From contig LIUJ01000209.1 of the NCBI GenBank assembly GCA_001462255.1, forward strand, positions 1-6,992: DNA of 6,992 nucleotides, written 5' to 3'. Shown in pieces: positions 6,411-6,992 of the stretch; the first letter of the stretch is position 1; each line of letters opens with the position of its first letter. Source of the DNA: Fibrobacteria bacterium GUT77. GTDB lineage: Bacteria > Fibrobacterota > Chitinivibrionia > Chitinivibrionales > Chitinispirillaceae. Under the pieces are notes generated by a model. The model worked only from the letters and a program-made list of their open reading frames with translations. It was not told where the DNA came from and did not search any database. A program made the position numbers and the translations under genes.

Positions 6411-6992
6411 TCACCATTTCCCTGCTTGGTCAATAGAAATTTTTTGTACTTTGATTCTGTCGTTTTCTTCGTTTACTTCCACCGAATATATCCCTTTTTC
6501 CTCTATTATTCGGCGGGCTTCGCGGGTAAAGTTGACGCCCGCGGCGGCGGCGTAGATGGTTTTGTTTTTTACTCCGGTCAGCGTTTCGTCTTTCCGCAGT
6601 TTTTGTACCCGTTCCAAGAGGGCCGTTACGTCTTTTTCCTCAAAAAGCGTTTTGGCCTCCACGACCATTACTTCGTGGCCGTTTTCGAGATATAGGTCGA
6701 TCTCAGCCAACGCGGAGCCGTCCGCTCGCTTGAACACGTTACCGTACGACGCTTTGGTAAATATATGTCCGAGCGCGTTTATTTTTGTTGATAATCCGGG
6801 GAGCAGTACCATTTCTATGATATGGCCGATGGAATTACGCACGCGGCCGAATCCGAAATTTATGCTGTTCGTCAATTTGTCAACGGTTTCTTGTGTTTTT
6901 TGTTGGAAGCGTTCCGTCTCTTTTTGCATACTCGTCAAAGATTCTTGTGTTCTTTGTTGCATGCTCGCCAAAGATTCTTGTGTTTTTTGTTG
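6411..6992 (-). CDS. Coiled-coil PD-(D/E)XK nuclease-like protein, N-terminus beyond window
   Basis: The frame stays open to the right edge, so 193 C-terminal residues are visible and the true start lies outside. Near the left end of the visible protein is a Gln/Thr/Glu-rich coiled coil (units QQKTQESLASM and QQRTQESLTSM, then MQKETERFQQKTQETVDKL). It is followed by a compact alpha/beta domain with a PD-(D/E)XK core: Asp99 in AEIDLYLENG, then Glu112 and Lys114 in VMVVEAKT, with a preceding helix containing Glu60 (GHIIEM). This layout is typical of uncharacterised proteins often annotated DUF3782 or 'hypothetical', in which the predicted nuclease activity is generally unproven. There is no signal peptide in view and a cytoplasmic location is likely. 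It ends 76 bp before the protease and could share its transcript, but a functional link is not evident. An in-frame TTG at 6971 is internal to the repeat and not a credible start. Confidence 0.75.
   Translation of the reverse strand, partial: QQKTQESLASMQQRTQESLTSMQKETERFQQKTQETVDKLTNSINFGFGRVRNSIGHIIEMVLLPGLSTKINALGHIFTKASYGNVFKRADGSALAEIDLYLENGHEVMVVEAKTLFEEKDVTALLERVQKLRKDETLTGVKNKTIYAAAAGVNFTREARRIIEEKGIYSVEVNEENDRIKVQKISIDQAGKW
6927..6992 (-). repeat. 33-bp in-frame tandem repeat in the coiled coil
   Basis: Two adjacent 33-bp units (6927-6959 and 6960-6992) match at 30 of 33 positions and encode 11-residue units of the form QQ[KR]TQESL[AT]SM. A partial copy sharing 18 identical bases with the second unit lies at 6888-6905. 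The array reaches the window edge and may continue. An 11-residue period is a hendecad, as found in some coiled coils. Confidence 0.85.

Noticed and set aside
6411..6971. Starting the nuclease-like gene at TTG 6971
   Set aside because: That codon falls inside the second 33-bp repeat unit, has no ribosome binding site in view, and the frame stays open upstream to the window edge.

Overview
All genes in this window lie on the minus strand. Read in transcription order (right to left) they are: the C-terminal part of a coiled-coil PD-(D/E)XK nuclease-like protein, a large secreted C10 (streptopain/SpeB-type) cysteine protease carrying leucine-rich repeats, a secreted multidomain GH45 cellulase, and a small HicB-type antitoxin. 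A palindromic repeat lies beyond hicB, at positions 8-75.

The most likely source is a gut or rumen member of the Fibrobacterota, probably not Fibrobacter succinogenes itself. This is an inference from three things: a bacterial GH45 endoglucanase joined to a CBM6-like module; a C-terminal domain (FTSYSVIDLQGREVRSG...VVFLRL...VVTY) that I recall from secreted Fibrobacter enzymes; and a FlgD-like C-terminal domain on the protease. Bacteroidota are an alternative for the C10 protease taken alone.

Region by region: 1-97 holds the palindromic element and no gene. 98-331 is hicB, with no hicA in view. 384-408 is a hairpin terminator closing the cellulase unit. 440-2497 is the cellulase (signal peptide, GH45, two InlB-like repeats, CBM6, C-terminal sorting-like domain). 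2498-2647 carries its ribosome binding site and a candidate promoter. 2648-6334 is the protease (signal peptide, inhibitory propeptide, C10 domain, beta-rich region, two LRR modules, InlB-type repeat, FlgD-like tail). 6335-6410 is a short AT-rich gap. 6411-6992 is the nuclease-like gene, which runs off the right edge.

The two central genes both encode exported proteins that look built for the cell surface or extracellular space, one degrading cellulose and one degrading protein. Each has a different C-terminal domain of the kind used for surface sorting. The candidate promoter and the hairpin terminator suggest the cellulase is its own transcription unit. The protease may be cotranscribed with the nuclease-like gene, 76 bp upstream. 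Nothing in view links hicB or the nuclease functionally to the enzymes.
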